Made by a program: the position numbers and the translations under genes
Origin: Melampsora larici-populina 98AG31
Taxonomy: Eukaryota > Basidiomycota > Pucciniomycetes > Pucciniales > Melampsoraceae
Reading direction: 5' to 3'
NCBI RefSeq assembly: GCF_000204055.1
Contig: NW_006768788.1
Coordinates: 385,115 to 449,114, forward strand
Length of the DNA: 64,000 bases
In this document: positions 46,204 to 61,409 of the stretch, in pieces
How positions within the stretch are numbered: position 1 is the stretch's first letter
Layout of the letters: each line of letters opens with the position of its first letter
The notes under the pieces: generated by a model
The model's input: the letters and a program-made list of their open reading frames with translations, nothing else
Told to the model about the DNA's origin: nothing
The model's database searches: none

Positions 46204-49200
46204 GACTCTCTTTGTGAAATTTTAATTGAATAGGCTCTACCTTCGTCTGGTCATACATCTTTCGAACGTCTCATATGTTGTCAATATCAGTAATTTTTTT
46301 TTCTTTTAGATAATACTTTTCAATGATATCAGTATCTTTTGGACTCACCGTTAAAAAGTCACTCTCGTTAATATAGTTGAAATATAACAATCGTTTTCCA
46401 AAGATTATATTCCGCTTGATAATTTTCCACATTGAACGTGTAAAAATTGGCCATTTGACTTAACGGGCATGTTTTCTTGAGAAAATCCTGATCATCAAAT
46501 GCATTCTATGAAATTGAAAATGCCTCTTATTTGATTTTTTCGTTTTGAAATTTCCCGTATGTACACTCTTATCAGAGATTTCTGCCACAAACGCGCTCTA
46601 GGTGGTTGTCCATGTCGATTCCAGGCCTTCTGACAATTCAGATGAAACGCGCACCTCTAAAGCTGCCATTAAATATGATGAAAAGCATAACATAGAGAGA
46701 TAAGATATTTCCCGAGATACGTTTTCTGTAGTTAAACGGTCTGATTGACCCTGAGACGATCGTCATGTATCGCAGTCTTTACAGAGGAAATCATATTGGG
46801 AAACCCATTCAGTTTCTAGATGTTAGTAGATGTACGAGAGAAGTTCTTCATCTTTCCAAGAGACATAGACACGTCGGCCATTGGACTTGTTTCCACTTTT
46901 CATGCTTGTGATGAAAGCTGCTGTGAAGATTGCCAACGGGTTAACTCAATCATGAAAAGGAAATTTCAAAGCTCTCGCCCTCTTTCTCGTTCTCGGCTTG
47001 ATACCCTCTCTACAGATAAGAGTGTAGTAGCCTCCTTTGATCACCCCAAGCGTATATGTTGCAGTTTCAAAAATATAACAAGTGTTACGACACTTTAAAG
47101 GGAAAATAAAAATATTTCACACATGTCAACTAGGAACAAGCTGATTTTCAAGGACTTCTGCAGCTTACTGATGCTATATAAACTTTATCTGTTATTTGGA
47201 AAGTCACAGGTGGTGCTTCATCAGACCGCTTCCGAACACCATTTCCAGATCATATCTAACCAAAGTTCTGCACAATGGACTTGCAGAGGGCTTTCTGGTC
47301 AGCATATGCGTTCAATTCTTTTATAAACCTTACACAGGATGCAAGTGAGACAAATTGAACGAAGAAATGGTGAAGCCTGAATTGATGTTGTTTGAGAATT
47401 TCTAAGCAGTTCAAAGCTCAGAAGATACAGTAGAATGCTGGCAAATCAACACAGGCAACCGTTGAGATGGCGTAGAGAAGCAAACGGCTCACAAGGCTCG
47501 ACGTGCGGGTATAAGTTCAGACAAGTTTGTTCCAAATTCTCCACCAAGTCGCTCGAGGTTTCAGATCAAAATCGGTCCAGATTTGCTGAATTCAATGTAC
47601 TAGTCATACGCACTTTTCAATGTCAATTTTTGGTCGAGTGATTAGGGATTGGCGACTTTCTTTGAAGGACACCCAGATGCAATGTGAGATTTTGAGAGTG
47701 TACGTATATGTGACCGAGTGGGACCTTCGATTGGGTCAGATCCTGTGAAATGGAGGTATAAAATCACTACATCATTCCATTGGAACTCCTTTGATCTTGA
47801 TCCTCTTTAACTTTTCCTCCGACCACATCCTTAATAGGGAAAGGGCGGGAACGATGAAGTTTTTCTGGCGGCAAAGTTCAAACTGACCACTCAGCCAAAA
47901 TTCATCGACGAGGGAGTGAGAAGTGCCGTGTCAGTGGGTCCGGCGCGGTCCGCGCAAGGCCATCAGGGCACAGTGCACACAGCGCAAACAGGGACCGCAC
48001 ACGTCACATATTTCAGAGTGCTTTGACTTCGAATGTATCGTTGATTTGTTTGACCTCACTGCATTTTTTTGGGGGGGATTTTTGACATTAACATATAAGT
48101 ATCTTCATTCCGGATATATGGATGGTTTCACAGTCTGGCGTGTTTGGGGGTCAGCTGTTCATCTACATATCCCACAAACACCTCATAAGTTATGATTGGC
48201 CATATATTGTTGACTCATATATAGCACCACCAAATATTGCAGAGCATCGGTAGCTATTTCCTTGTGAATTCAAGGTGTTCTCATAACTTGTACAAGGAGC
48301 ATGATGACCATGAAAAGACTAGTTCCACATTTTCATATACTGCTTCGTAAACTGCGTCATTGCTAGACTTAAGTAGGTGGGGAAATTTATCAGCTTGTCC
48401 TGCTTGCGATCCGGTCCACTGATTGCGCCCACTGATATCATACGTTGCAAATGACGGTGGCCAAAATTCTGTGGAAATCAAGTCTCCAGAAGCGAGCCCG
48501 GATTGTGCATGTAACAGGTAAGAAAATAAGTTTTTGTGGCTCGACTTTGCCTGGGCGATGCTGCGCTCAAGTATTGAGGGATAGGGGTCTTTCAGTCGAA
48601 GTTGTGTTCGCAGTCTTTGGAGCAAGCCAAGACTGATGGATTCGATGAAAGCGATACCATGTTGACGCGATCACCAAACCCTGGCTTTGCGGCAGGCGCT
48701 CGAGGAAGTGACATGTGCGATGGCCAAATGGAGTACAGAATGATTGAGCAAATGCTTGCGAGGAGGAACACGAAGCACGAGGCACTGCATGAGCTCAACT
48801 GTCTGAACGGGTGCGAGGAAAGAAAAGATTTGTCTACATACTTCAAACGTCAAGTATCAGCCCAGGAGGTCCACACTAAGCTCATAATCGGTTTACTCAC
48901 TCATCCTGAAACTTGTGGTAGGAAGTGTAATTTGTTCACTTGGAAGATGTGACACTTTTGTCAGAGCCAGATACAATCAGACCTGAACATGTTTCAAAGT
49001 TAAAATTAATGTTGAAGTCAGTCATGGTAACGAGTTTGACCCTACAAAAAAATCGACAACTTGAAAGCGTTATCGAAAGTTCCCCAACTTGATCCCTATC
49101 TCTTTGTCACCATAGTTCCTCGTTGGGATTTACTGTTTACATATCGCCTCGCTCACTCCCAATTTATAAAAAAATTCAACGAGACTTTCATTACATTCAT

Positions 49201-49341
49201 TTCTTCCACTTTTTTCTAGTGGTATCTTTTTAAATCCCCTCTCATCTGCTTTATCCAAGGGTAGAATTCATTGTCAGATTACTTCTTCGCAGAGTGTATT
49301 ATATTCACCGCCACCTTTTCTCATCTAAACTTGCCAACCTC
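46204..49341. other. Long spacer; no firm gene
   Basis: About 3.1 kb without a gene I can support. Overlapping ORFs on both strands at 48281-48960 are of similar length and lack domains, so none was chosen. A GC-rich patch (47930-48000, ggcgcggtccgcgcaagg) stands out from the AT-rich background. Confidence 0.45.
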
Positions 49342-50238
49342 ATGGCTCGAATGTACGCCTTTGTGAGACTTGTGATCTTTCTATCCTCGACTTTCAACCT
49401 TACTTTTGCCGCTGTGCAGCCACACCGGGCGGATACAGTGAGGAAACCTTTACGACTCAATACTCGCGATCTATCATCAACCTTCAGCAACGGTTTACCC
49501 AGTCATGTCAATGGTCGAATTGAGATCGAGGGATTTGAAGTCCAACGCGAATCAGAATACAACGGCCTAGCGGAACTCCAAAATATGTTTGGAGGCCACC
49601 ACGATGATCATAGCTTCATGATGATCTCTACAAATTTAGACGAATCCGATGACCCGTTCAGAAGTGAATCAGGAAATTCCGGTACGATGAACATTGAGAT
49701 GATGATGGTTGATTTTGGTGAATCGGAAGGCAACCAAATTGGGGGAAGTGGTTCCATTCCAACCAGGATCGAGATCGTCAAGTCAGTCAAGAGGATCATC
49801 CCACCTTCAATCTTTCATACCACTCTCAGAGCACAACAAGTCACGGACCACACGCGCGAAAGATTGGATAGATTAAAAACACTCGCTGGTATGTCGGGCG
49901 GATATAAAGATCCATTTGCAAGGCTTTTCGAATCACTCGGGGCTGCTGTGATCGAAATGGACAGAGACCCTACCAGTGAACCCAGCGAACGTAGTGAACC
50001 CAGTGAACCTAGTGTACCAACTGCGACGCAGACGGAAGCGGAAAAGCCAAAAGATGCACCCAAAACTGCTTTACCAACCTTGATCCAAAAGGCACCGCAA
50101 TCACAAAGTAAGTTCCAAAGTTAGTTTCCCTCATGATCTCGGGCTGATCTGATTCTTCCCTTTGAAATAGACACCTTTCAATTATCTGAAGACAAGACAA
50201 CTGACAACTTCAACGTATCTCATCATAACCAATTGTAA
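49342..50238 (+). CDS. Secreted protein with Ser-Glu-Pro repeat, unrecognised
   Basis: Two exons (49342-50107, 50171-50238) give 277 residues. I chose ATG 49342, since MARMYAFVRLVIFLSSTFNL then TFA is a signal peptide; the upstream in-frame ATG (49294) would bury it. The mature chain is acidic, with Met-rich and His/Asp-rich patches (NMFGGHHDDHSFMMIS; MNIEMMMVDFGES) and a PSE(P/R)SE repeat near residue 225 (SEPSERSEPSEPS). No cysteine framework or known domain. A candidate secreted lineage-specific protein. Confidence 0.7.
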
Positions 50239-51814
50239 ATCAATCAAAGCTGAACCCTACTCTTTGTACAGTCTACATCAGCCTTACCTTGGTATTCCAT
50301 CGGCTTTTCGTTGTATGTTCAAAAATAATGTCAACCTACGACTCTAGTGGGGTCTTGTGCATGTTTACTAGGGTTTCTTTACGTCTTTATGGCGTGATCC
50401 TCGCCTCTACCGATCAGAAGCAGCGGCGATCGAGTCTGATCCAACATCAACACACGTATTTCTTGCTTGCATCTTTATAGTCCTGATCAAAAATTGTATG
50501 ATCTTCCTGTCTTTTCTGCTTACGTACATACCAAAAATTCAAAAACAAATAAAAATCAACTAAATATTCCAACTCTATTTTGAAATAAAATATCAAGTTG
50601 ATTAAGCATAAAGTGCTTTACTCTTGTGGGACTGTGCGGTGTTGACCATAGCAATCACTGCAGACACGAGTAAAAATGGTGGCCAGATCACGAGAATCAG
50701 GAAATCTTGAGGGACTTCAAGAAGCTTCAGAAGATCTCGAGACTCAAAAAAGCCGGAATCACTTACATCTAATGTTATAGTGAGGATTTTTTTTCGCGTC
50801 ATTCGGCGACTTTCGAAAGAAAAATCCAACTCATCTAGCAGCGCGTGTGCCAATATAGGCTCAATTGAGATCAGTATGCAAGAGGTAACTCGCCCAGATG
50901 ACTTCAAGCTTAAGTTGAAGCGGACGTGTTCACCATGCGCACCTCTGAGTCACAAAGTCTGCACGAGGTGGGTGTTGTTGGCAACGGGACGATAGAGGTT
51001 TTGTTGCTTTCTACCTCAGAAATGCTCTGGCACTCCTTCCTTGCGGAACTTTGACAAACCATGATTTGATAGGCCAAAGCGTACCGTTTTAGGAACCTCT
51101 GTCGCTCGAGGGACGGATAACACCTTGACAATCAAGGCCAAAATCCAGCTAGTTTTCAGTCCAAGTGACACTGAACCTTTTTCAAAAAACCGCAGGTGGT
51201 GCAATGGTAAGGGTGACCCCGCATGACTCTTGATGGCCGATCAACCAATGTGATCACGTCGCCGCCGGCATAGACCATTGCTTCTTCCAGTGGTCAGACT
51301 CAATGCACGGAGGCCAGAACTTGGTCATCTTCATAACCCGTTTCATTCTTATAGTCTTTTTCCAGGGCCAACAGGGCATTGTAATCTAAATCACACCATA
51401 TGATCGGAATGTGATCTTTAAAATTATACTGACTGCCGGTAGCAACATCAAAGGCACACAAGCTTGAACGAAAAACAAGATTGATACGCAACTGGTAGCC
51501 TATAAAAAGATGCCTGAACCTCCGTTTCTCTTTCAATCCTCCTCACACACTTCTTGTTGTTTCTCACATTTCTCACTCTACCATCATATCCATCCACATC
51601 GCTCATCGCTCAAATCACTTTATTCACTAAATTATCAATTCCATCAACAACACTCGAGCTCCTCTAAACTGACTTTGTCTAAGTACTGCTACCCAGGCAC
51701 ATACCGAGAGACCTTTATCGGCCATATCAAACTTCATTCGTCATCCAGATTCTATCTCAGAGCTCTTCCAATTCTACAACCGCTCTAGATAATCTCAATA
51801 TCTACTCATACAAC
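50239..51814. other. Spacer; possible remnants only
   Basis: A minus-strand ORF (50907-50602) ends in a hydrophobic helix (FLILVIWPPFLLVSAVIAMV) and a basic tail, as in a C-terminal tail anchor. I could not join it to an upstream exon, so it is not called as a gene. The last about 300 bases are the leader of the 51815 gene. Confidence 0.4.
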
Positions 51815-52997
51815 ATGCCATTCCTATCTCTTGGATTAAATCTCGCCGCGAATTCTGTTGTCGAGCCTTTTTTCTATCTCAAGCAGGCCGTTCGCCTCAA
51901 CGCTCAAAACACTATCAAGAGCATGGATGCTTCAACGATCCAAGATCAAGTAAGCAGTCCATTCTTTTCGCTTGACAAGGGACCTGCATTTTTAACCTCC
52001 CTGCTACCGTGTCATCAGGATGTCATCAAGTCGTACCCCTTTGAGCTCTTCCCGAGCAATAAACTCCTCACATGGACTCCGCAATCAGTTGTTGAGGTAT
52101 GTTTGCTCGCTGTAAAAGTTTTCTCATGCATCATTTGTCGAGATATATTCTGAGGATTTCTTCGCTTCCTAGACTGCGATTAGTCATAACATTTCGGCTG
52201 TAATGGATCTGGACAATGACACAGTGGAAGATCGCGATACTTTGATCGATACCCTTACTGATGGTGACGAAAGCATGGTCACAATTGAAGGTTCGCCTGC
52301 TAGCTCGCCATCTGTACAAAGTGTATCTTGCTACTCTTGCGGATCGGAAGAGGAGAGAAACTCGAATGGATCCGACAGCTCCTTTAGTACACTCTTTCAA
52401 GAAGATTCAATCGATAACTCTGTCAATGACATGTCTCAAAAACTCGTCACCTCACCGCTTTACGTATCAGTCCCTCATCACAAGGCCATTGTAGCACTCA
52501 CAAACGAGCCCCTTGCCAAGCCAATCGTATCGCAAAGCTGTCCATGGCAAGAAGAGATTGATCAACTTTTTACCGATGAAGAGTGGGACGACTACATCAA
52601 CGAGCTGGCGGAGGACCTCGAAAGAGACTTCCAATGCGACTTTGAATTTTCATCCGACAACGAAAGCATTAGCAGACCAGCAGATGTTGTCGAATGTAAC
52701 AAGGGAGAAGTCGAAGCAAGACACATCGATGGATTTATATCGTCACCGTGCATACATTCGAAAGTAGACGACTCCGATAAATCTTTTGATAATCTCCTCG
52801 ACGGAGAGAGTAGCATGCATGAATCCGAGGTTTTGGATGAGATTGAACAAACATCAAAAGGTTCAAATACACAATCTTATATCATCAAACTCCGTGATCA
52901 AGAAGTACCAAAGATCGAGTTGACATCTGACGAAAGACACGCACGAGTCCTTCGACTGAACCCACACCTTTCACATCTTTTCTACTGGGAAGATTGA
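51815..52997 (+). CDS. Acidic hypothetical protein
   Basis: Two exons (51815-52096, 52173-52997) give 368 residues. The first exon is fairly hydrophobic and not a clean signal peptide (MPFLSLGLNLAANSVVEPFF). The second is strongly acidic and Ser-rich (EDRDTLIDTLTDGDES; TDEEWDDYINELAEDLERD; DDSDKSFDNLLDGESS). The C-terminus carries HPHLSHLFYWED. The long open second exon (825 bp) with acidic bias throughout supports coding. It may be a nuclear or regulatory protein, but no domain is recognisable. Confidence 0.6.
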
Positions 52998-54299
52998 AGG
53001 GAGGTGATCAACTTGGCATTCTCTGATCTAAAAAAACAACCTCATATTGGGTTCTCATACAACAATTGCATCAGAAAACCACCATCTCAAAATGTTCAAA
53101 AACAATGAGCATCATTCCCAAAATCATGGCTGGTATTCAAATACATCTTGTAAATCAGTGAATTTCTTTCTATCAAGGATCCCTTTTCTTCCGACTATGT
53201 ATCTTTGTAAGCTTGTTCAATTGTATCAGTACCCTGGAAATACAACCATTATTATTTGCAAAAAAGGAGACTTGTAAATACATGTCTAAAGGTAAGTCTT
53301 TTGAAGAGAGTCCTGCTCAGATTGAAACCACTACTACAAGGCAAGCCAGAAACAAATCTGTGCAAAAGAGGAAACCTCCCATCATTCCAAGCCATTGAGT
53401 TCAACTTAGTCTACCCAAAGATACTTCAGGATCCACATGTTTCCGACTGTCAAATCACACTTTATGTAGTCTGGGAACCAGAGTGTTATGAGCACTTTCT
53501 ATATGCTCATACTGATAGAACAGAAAGATTTTTCTTTATGAATGCTTCAGAGTCTATGGAAAGGCAATCAGTTCATGATATTTTTTGAAACTTCCTTGTA
53601 AAAGCTGATGTCAGGATTATCAAGATGAGATTTATTGAGACTCACAAAATCAAGAACCAGGCATTTTGTAACTTCACACAACAACATGAAACATTTTTAT
53701 TAATCTTTGGCTTGATACTATAAAAAATATAAAAACAAGAATTTTGCAAATGTGGACTACTGAGGATAACTTTTAAATAGCTCTCCCTCAACAAGAAGTC
53801 CCCAAATTTGTTTCACTGTATTACTTTGAATGGTTTATATAGCTTTGAAATAAGTGGTAATTGATGTCACTAACCACACATTTACTAAAAACCTAAAGGA
53901 AATCAACTTTGGAAAGTAAAAATTTTATATGTTTTTATTTTTGTTTTTTATATACTTACTTGACCTTAATGAAATCATACTGTTTTATGTACTTCTTCAC
54001 AGACAAATAGGGACATGAGGTTTTTTTCATCAATGTAACATAATTCATTGTGGTCAAAGAATTACATAGAACAGATTGTAAGTGACAAAGTATTTGATAC
54101 CATATTGCCTACAAATTCATATCAGATTCCAAGATACAATACCCTTTGAACAAAAGCCTCTGAGGTGATTGAAACACAAGATATTTATTTATGTGGAGGG
54201 GTTTTGGGCGCCAGGGCAATCTTGGTGAGGAAATCTGAGGTTACCTTGTATGCTGGGAACTGAGGTAATAGTGATATGACACTTACAGTGCTACAGTGA

Positions 54300-54359
54300 G
54301 TTAACATGAGTCTTTCATACAACTTTGAAGTTAACATGAGTCTTTCATGCAACTTTAAA
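54300..54359 (+). repeat. 30 bp tandem duplication
   Basis: The unit starting gttaacatgagtctttcat is present twice (54300-54329 and 54330-54359) with two or three differences. Confidence 0.85.
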
Positions 54360-54579
54360 AGGTCTGCTGTTTGGCTGAGAAAATTTTTAGACATGTACAT
54401 TGGAAAACATAACTTGAATCTGAGCAGATCTGAACAAACTTAACAAAAGCAGGTGGTAAAAAAGCATGTGTAGGACTTTGTGAAGGTAAATATCTAAGCT
54501 CAACTACAATCATCCACAGTGACAAGCCCCAAACCAGGGCTATCACCAAATATAGCAAGCAAAAGCTTGTGTATGATGC

Positions 54580-54770
54580 TCATAAGAAGCTCTGTTTAAT
54601 TTTTTATGAGGTTAGATAATGTCTACATAGAGCTTTCACAATGGGATTTCAAGGAAAAGTACTTGACAATCCTGTTGTGCTCAGGTCAAACCTGGGGGTT
54701 TTTGTCATAAGACCTTTTTCAAGAGCGGATGTGGGCGCCTTGGAAGAGGAGCTTACTTAAGCTTATTCGA
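54580..54770 (-). repeat. Dispersed repeat, inverted copy of 16720-16915
   Basis: Read on the minus strand it shows aagcttaagtaagctcctct, then caggtttgacctgagcac, aacaggattgtcaag and gagcttcttat in the same order as the other copy. Confidence 0.6.
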
Positions 54771-55348
54771 GATCTGAGCTCCACAACCAACTCCTAAGTT
54801 CAACTGCTCCTTCACAAGGAATAAGGATGACAGAAGCTTTCATTTCCCTATACCCCAGCCAATGCTCTTCAAATATATGTTGCAACACTTCCTGCAATGA
54901 GATCCAACAGCTCTGTAACTCCTCCTGACTCACCATACCCATCAGATATTTGATCCTTGCACGAGACTCTAAACAAGTAAATCGACACCAACTAATAAGC
55001 TAATAGAAATGAGTTGAGCAACAAGTTGTACATTACAAAACAATCAGTCGATCTAAATCCAATTAAAAAATCAACCTAAATGTACGAACCCAAAGAAACC
55101 CAATCCTACACGGAAATCGCTAAAGAACTTGGTTAAATCTTTCAGGCAAAGGTCATGTAAGCAGTAAGCTAAGCAGTTAAGCAGTAGTCAAATATACATC
55201 TGTTTGTGAATGTTTTCAGGTTTCAGTTGTGTATGTACATACTTGAGCTTTAAACCAAAAAACTCGCTGATCGACTTGGCGAAGCTTGCTGGGATCTGAA
55301 TCATATTCTTTTTTTCTCTTGGGTTTCAGGAATTCCAAAGATTTGTAT

Positions 55349-55900
55349 TTCATTTTCATTTTCATTTTCATTTTCAATCTCTTTCTTCAAGTATGTAAAT
55401 GTATGTAAACCGATTTGAAAAACCCCAAAGTACTGTGAAAAGTATGATTCTCTTTTATCTGATTTGATTTGATTTGATTTGAAAGATGAAGACGAAGAAA
55501 GAGTTTGATAGTCTGAAATAAGGGTTTTAAGACTGATGAAATCAATCAAGTTTCCATATGAAATCCATTTTATGATTTTCAAGTTTTTGATTTTGATTCT
55601 TCTTGTTCTAAATCAAATGAAGATTGATTTGTAAAAAGCTATGAACCTCGATCGATCGGTCTTAAAATCTATTCATCAAATCCCACGGAAGAGAAAGACC
55701 ACAGAAAAACGGATCATCCACACTTTACACAAAAAGAGCTGTGAGTCTGAGACTCTGACTCTGAGTGAAGCCGATTTGGCCGACATTTGATTTAGTCTTG
55801 GTTGTACACATAGCATAGCATAGCATAGCATAGCCATTTAAAATTCGAGAAAGCTAAGAATCCAATTTGGCTGTGATACTGTGATACTGTGATGTGATAG
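55349..55900. repeat. Cluster of short microsatellites
   Basis: (CATTTT) x about 5 at 55349-55376, (GATTT) x 4 near 55460, (ATAGC) x 5 at 55810-55834 and an imperfect gatactgt repeat near 55876, all within 550 bp upstream of the DAHP synthase gene. Confidence 0.8.
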
Positions 55901-56212
55901 GTTGATCAAATCGTAAATCGTGATGAACTTTGGCTGTGTTATACTTTTTCCCAAAGTTTAGATTTCAAGTCTATGTATGTAGTTGTTTAAAATAGTTCAA
56001 AAGAAATATAAATACACCCTTCCTTCCTTCCCTACTGTCTGGAATCTGTACTTCTCTTTTTAAATCAGTATTCATCTTTTTACACAAAACATTAATTACA
56101 CACTATAATTTCTTTTTAAACTTGCTCCGATTTCTGATTTCCGATCTCATTTTACCACCACTATAATTTGTATTTCGTCTTATTCTCAATCGATTTACTT
56201 TTCAAATAAACC

Positions 56213-57954
<1,742 letters not shown>

Positions 57955-58767
57955 AAACCAAATTCAAAGTTTTAGAATCTCGATCTCAAGTCTGTGTTGT
58001 GTGTTTGAAAAGATGATTCATTTCACATTATATATATGTTTTTTAAAAAACCTAAACCAAGAAAAACAAAATTATATAAAGATCTGAACCATATGAAAAC
58101 CAAATGATCATTCTCCTCGATTAAGGTTTTTTCTTAAATATTTCATAAGATAGATTTCTCAATTTTTTTATTCCTTTCAACTTCTTTTTTTTGTCTGTCT
58201 GTGTGTTGATTTGAAAGATTGTAATGATATGTTTTTTTGGATATGTAAGTCATTCAATTAAGATGTTTTGTAATGAAATCCGATTTTTTGGTTTTGGTTT
58301 TGGTCGTGTATAAGAAGGATCATGTATGAGTTGTTTAGTGAGGTTATTTGAGTTCAGAGGTATTAGAGTTGAGGTATGGTTAGTTTGACTTGAATTGGTT
58401 TGCTTTGATTGAAGGAGATCTGTTTTACATTCTAGAGCTGGAAATACTGGCTGTGAGATTGGCATGAAGATCTTTGATGATTGTTTTTGTGAATCTTCAT
58501 TAAGGTTTTGATTATCAGATGAGTTGATCTGAAATGGTATTTTGAAATGTGAAAGAGTAAGGTATATGCGTACTAAAGGATTGGCTTTATAGTTTCATAG
58601 GGTTTGATCCAGTTACAGTTACATATGTGAGTTGTATGTAACAAGTCTTGAATTCGATTTCATTGGATTTCAATTTGTTCCCATCCAACTCGTCAATCAA
58701 CAGAACACTCAACAACCACTCAACCGTTTCAAATCGATTCTCACCCTAAAGACCTGAGAACGAAACG
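57955..58767 (+). other. Spacer; no gene seen
   Basis: 3' flank of DAHP synthase and leader of the hydrolase gene. No supported ORF. Confidence 0.5.
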
Positions 58768-60612
58768 ATGATCAAACCTGACCCTAATAACACTTCAACC
58801 CATCAATCAAATCCAATCCAATCGATTCCTAAAATCATCTTAAAATCAAAATATTCTAATTTATCCAACTTTTTATTATTTTGTATGATTCCTACTTCTT
58901 TACTTGGGATTGCTATTTGGCCTATCTCTTTATTCTTTTCTTTTTTACCTATCTTTTCTTTAGTTTCAATTCCTAGTTTTATTTTTATTTCAATCGTAAG
59001 TTTTCTCAATCTCATTGCTTTTCCTGATTTGACTGAATTTAAATTGATTCTTTCGATGTTTTTTGTTTAGTTTTTACTTTTTAGTATTTCTTCAATTCCT
59101 TATTTATTATTTGCTCAAACAGATCCACCAGAAGGTTCTAGAATCTTAGTATTACCTTTATCACCTCTTAGAGCATGGCGAGTCTTACGAACGATCATTC
59201 AACAATCCTTTGAATTCTCAAAACTAGGTTTAATCGAATTACTCTTAGATTATTCATATCGAAGGATCATCGTCATAGGTGGTAATAAGAAGATCAATTC
59301 CAAAATCTTAAAAGAAAACATTTCATATCGTACTACAACTACTTCAACTCAATCTAAATCAAATCGATTAGATATTTATTTACCAATCGATTGGTCACCT
59401 ATCTCAAGATCTTATCCAACTCAATCTTCTTCAATTCATCTTCAAAGTTTTGATCTATCTCATTCTAGTGATTTGGAAATCCATTCAGATGATTCAGATT
59501 CGGCTCAGATCCCGGCTTCAGCTTTGGCTCCTGTGATCGTCTTTCTTCATCCAGGTGGTTGGTCTATCACTTCTAAAGGTCTTTATATTCAATTGGCTCT
59601 TAGGTTTCGTAGACTTGGGTTTTGTGTGGTAGTACCTAATTTTGTAAATCTTTTTTTGGGTTGTGGGGTTGGGTTTGTAGATTGGGAATTTGGAATGGGA
59701 AACTGATCAGATTGGTTTCTTTTGGGGAATTATCTAGACTCAGTTTCCTGAAGGTAGATGTGAGGATTCGATAGCTGATATCCGACAAGCTCTAGCATGG
59801 GTCCAGAGATCAGCGCAGTAAGTACTTTGACCTGAGATCACTAGATGACTTACATTGTCTGCTGACCGCTCTTGACCTTTTCTGTTGACCGCGTCTCTCA
59901 AGTCAATATGGTGGTGATGGGAATCGAGTCTACCTACTCGGCCACGGCTCAGGAGCACATCTAGCCCTCTTAACAGTAGTCCAAGACGCAGTGATCCATT
60001 CACGAGACCATGCACCATCACAAGCGATGATTCCAAGTGGATTGAACCGATTAACTCACTCAAATGATCAGTATACTACTTCAAATCAAATCGAAGGATT
60101 GATCTTGATGTCTGGAATTTATGATCCTATTAAACAAGTTCGAATCGAAGCTAAATTAGGTTGGGAAATGGTTTCGACGCTGCGTAGAGCTTTGGGACCG
60201 AGTCATGCTCAAACTTTGTTGAACTCGCCTAATCATTTGTTGTTTGCTTCGAAAGATTTTTTACAAGTTGATAGATTACCTTCTAAAGTTTTATTGATTC
60301 ATGGTGGTAAGTTTTTTTTTCCAATTCTTAACTTTTTTTTTGAAAACCAAAAAATGAAGTTCAAAGTTTGAATGATGATTTTTTTTGATTGTTTTTTTTT
60401 GATTTTTTGGAATTCTAGGTCGTGATACAAACGTACCGATCGTTCAAAGTGTTTTATGTAAAACTTTATTGGTGGGAATCGGTTTAAAAGAAGTTAGATT
60501 AAGGGCTTATCGAGAATTAGGTCATCTTGATTCACTTCTTTCGATTATGATTGATGGTAGAAGATATGGTAATTTGATTGATGCTGAAATCGTTTCACTT
60601 GTAACTTCTTAA
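58768..60612 (+). CDS. Membrane-anchored alpha/beta hydrolase (HSL/esterase-like)
   Basis: The N-terminal exon has two hydrophobic segments (FLLFCMIPTSLLGIAIWPIS; LFFSFLPIFSLVSIPSF), and the second exon begins with another (FLLFSISSIPYLLFA). The catalytic part shows VIVFLHPGGW, an HGG-like oxyanion motif as HPGG, then a spliced VVVPNF-TQFPEG, ALAWVQRSA, the nucleophile elbow LLGHGSGAHLAL, VLLIHGGRDTNVP with the acid, and YRELGHLDS with the His. Introns at about 59011-59070, 59644-59737, 59819-59901 and 60306-60418. The elbow GHGSG keeps Ser. Substrate unknown; ester hydrolysis at an internal membrane is inferred. Confidence 0.83.
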
Positions 60613-61409
60613 ATTCAAAAAAAGACAAACAAAAAAAATTATTGGTTTTTTTTTGATTGGTAAAGTTTAACTTTTATGTTATCTTCATAGATTTCGATTG
60701 GTTTTTTTTTTCAGAAAGTGGTTCAAGTTTTTGGTTTTGTTTGTTGTTTTAATTGTTTTTTTTATGAAAAAGTATATATGTAATGTATTTATGATCCTGG
60801 ACATTCATTCATCCATCTCTGTTCATGCACCTCACTTACAGGCCTCAATTAGTGGTTCAAACAAAAGGTTTAGGTTTATTTAAATTTTTCATAAAACATG
60901 CAGTGTGTGCCTTGATACATAATGTGTGCCATATACTTGTACAATCAACATTCATTGTGATATTCAGAAAGGATACTGAGATGAGACAATCAGAGTAAAG
61001 CCTGACAATGAAGATACAGACCAATGAAAAATTGTATATAACAATAAAGAAGTTTATATTATGAATTGCTCCTCCTGAAAAACTTTGCCTTCCTAGAAGT
61101 CACAGCCCTCTAAGTAATCCTGATTTGACCCTATGGACTTCCTCTCATCATCAATTCAGGTGGAAAACTAACAATCAAGATCACACAACTCTCTCCAGAT
61201 CATCTGAGCTTATTGAACTCCTCTCAGGAACTCAATAAACAGCCTCAAGCTACTGGTCACTGGAAGGTCAGAGACTAATATGACTTCAACAGGACTTCAC
61301 TCAGATTCCAAAATGACTTCAACATAATATCATGTGGGGGTCATTTTCCCGTCATACCACCAAAGTTCAACCTGTACACACCTGCTCCTGTATTCACAGA
61401 TCAGGAATA
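60613..61409. other. 3' flank; no gene seen
   Basis: T-rich 3' region followed by AT-rich spacer with no supported ORF. Confidence 0.5.

Larger units (their letters stand above)
52998..56212. other. Repeat-bearing spacer before the DAHP synthase gene
   Basis: No intact gene. ORFs at 53213-53588 in two frames look like a decayed coding fragment. The interval holds a 30 bp tandem duplication, an inverted copy of a dispersed repeat and several microsatellites, listed separately. Confidence 0.5.

Noticed and set aside
48281..48960. Overlapping ORFs on both strands (114 and 116 codons)
   Set aside because: Similar length on both strands, no domains and no clear splice partners; could not choose a coding strand.
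50602..50907. Tail-anchored protein on the minus strand
   Set aside because: A hydrophobic helix is present but no upstream exon could be joined and no start is convincing.
51190..51245. tRNA-like stretch (gtggtgcaatggtaagggtgac)
   Set aside because: It has an A-box-like start but no B box (GGTTCGAATCC-type) and no cloverleaf could be drawn.
53213..53588. Possible gene in two overlapping frames
   Set aside because: Frames shift within 100 bp and no domain is visible; looks like decayed sequence.
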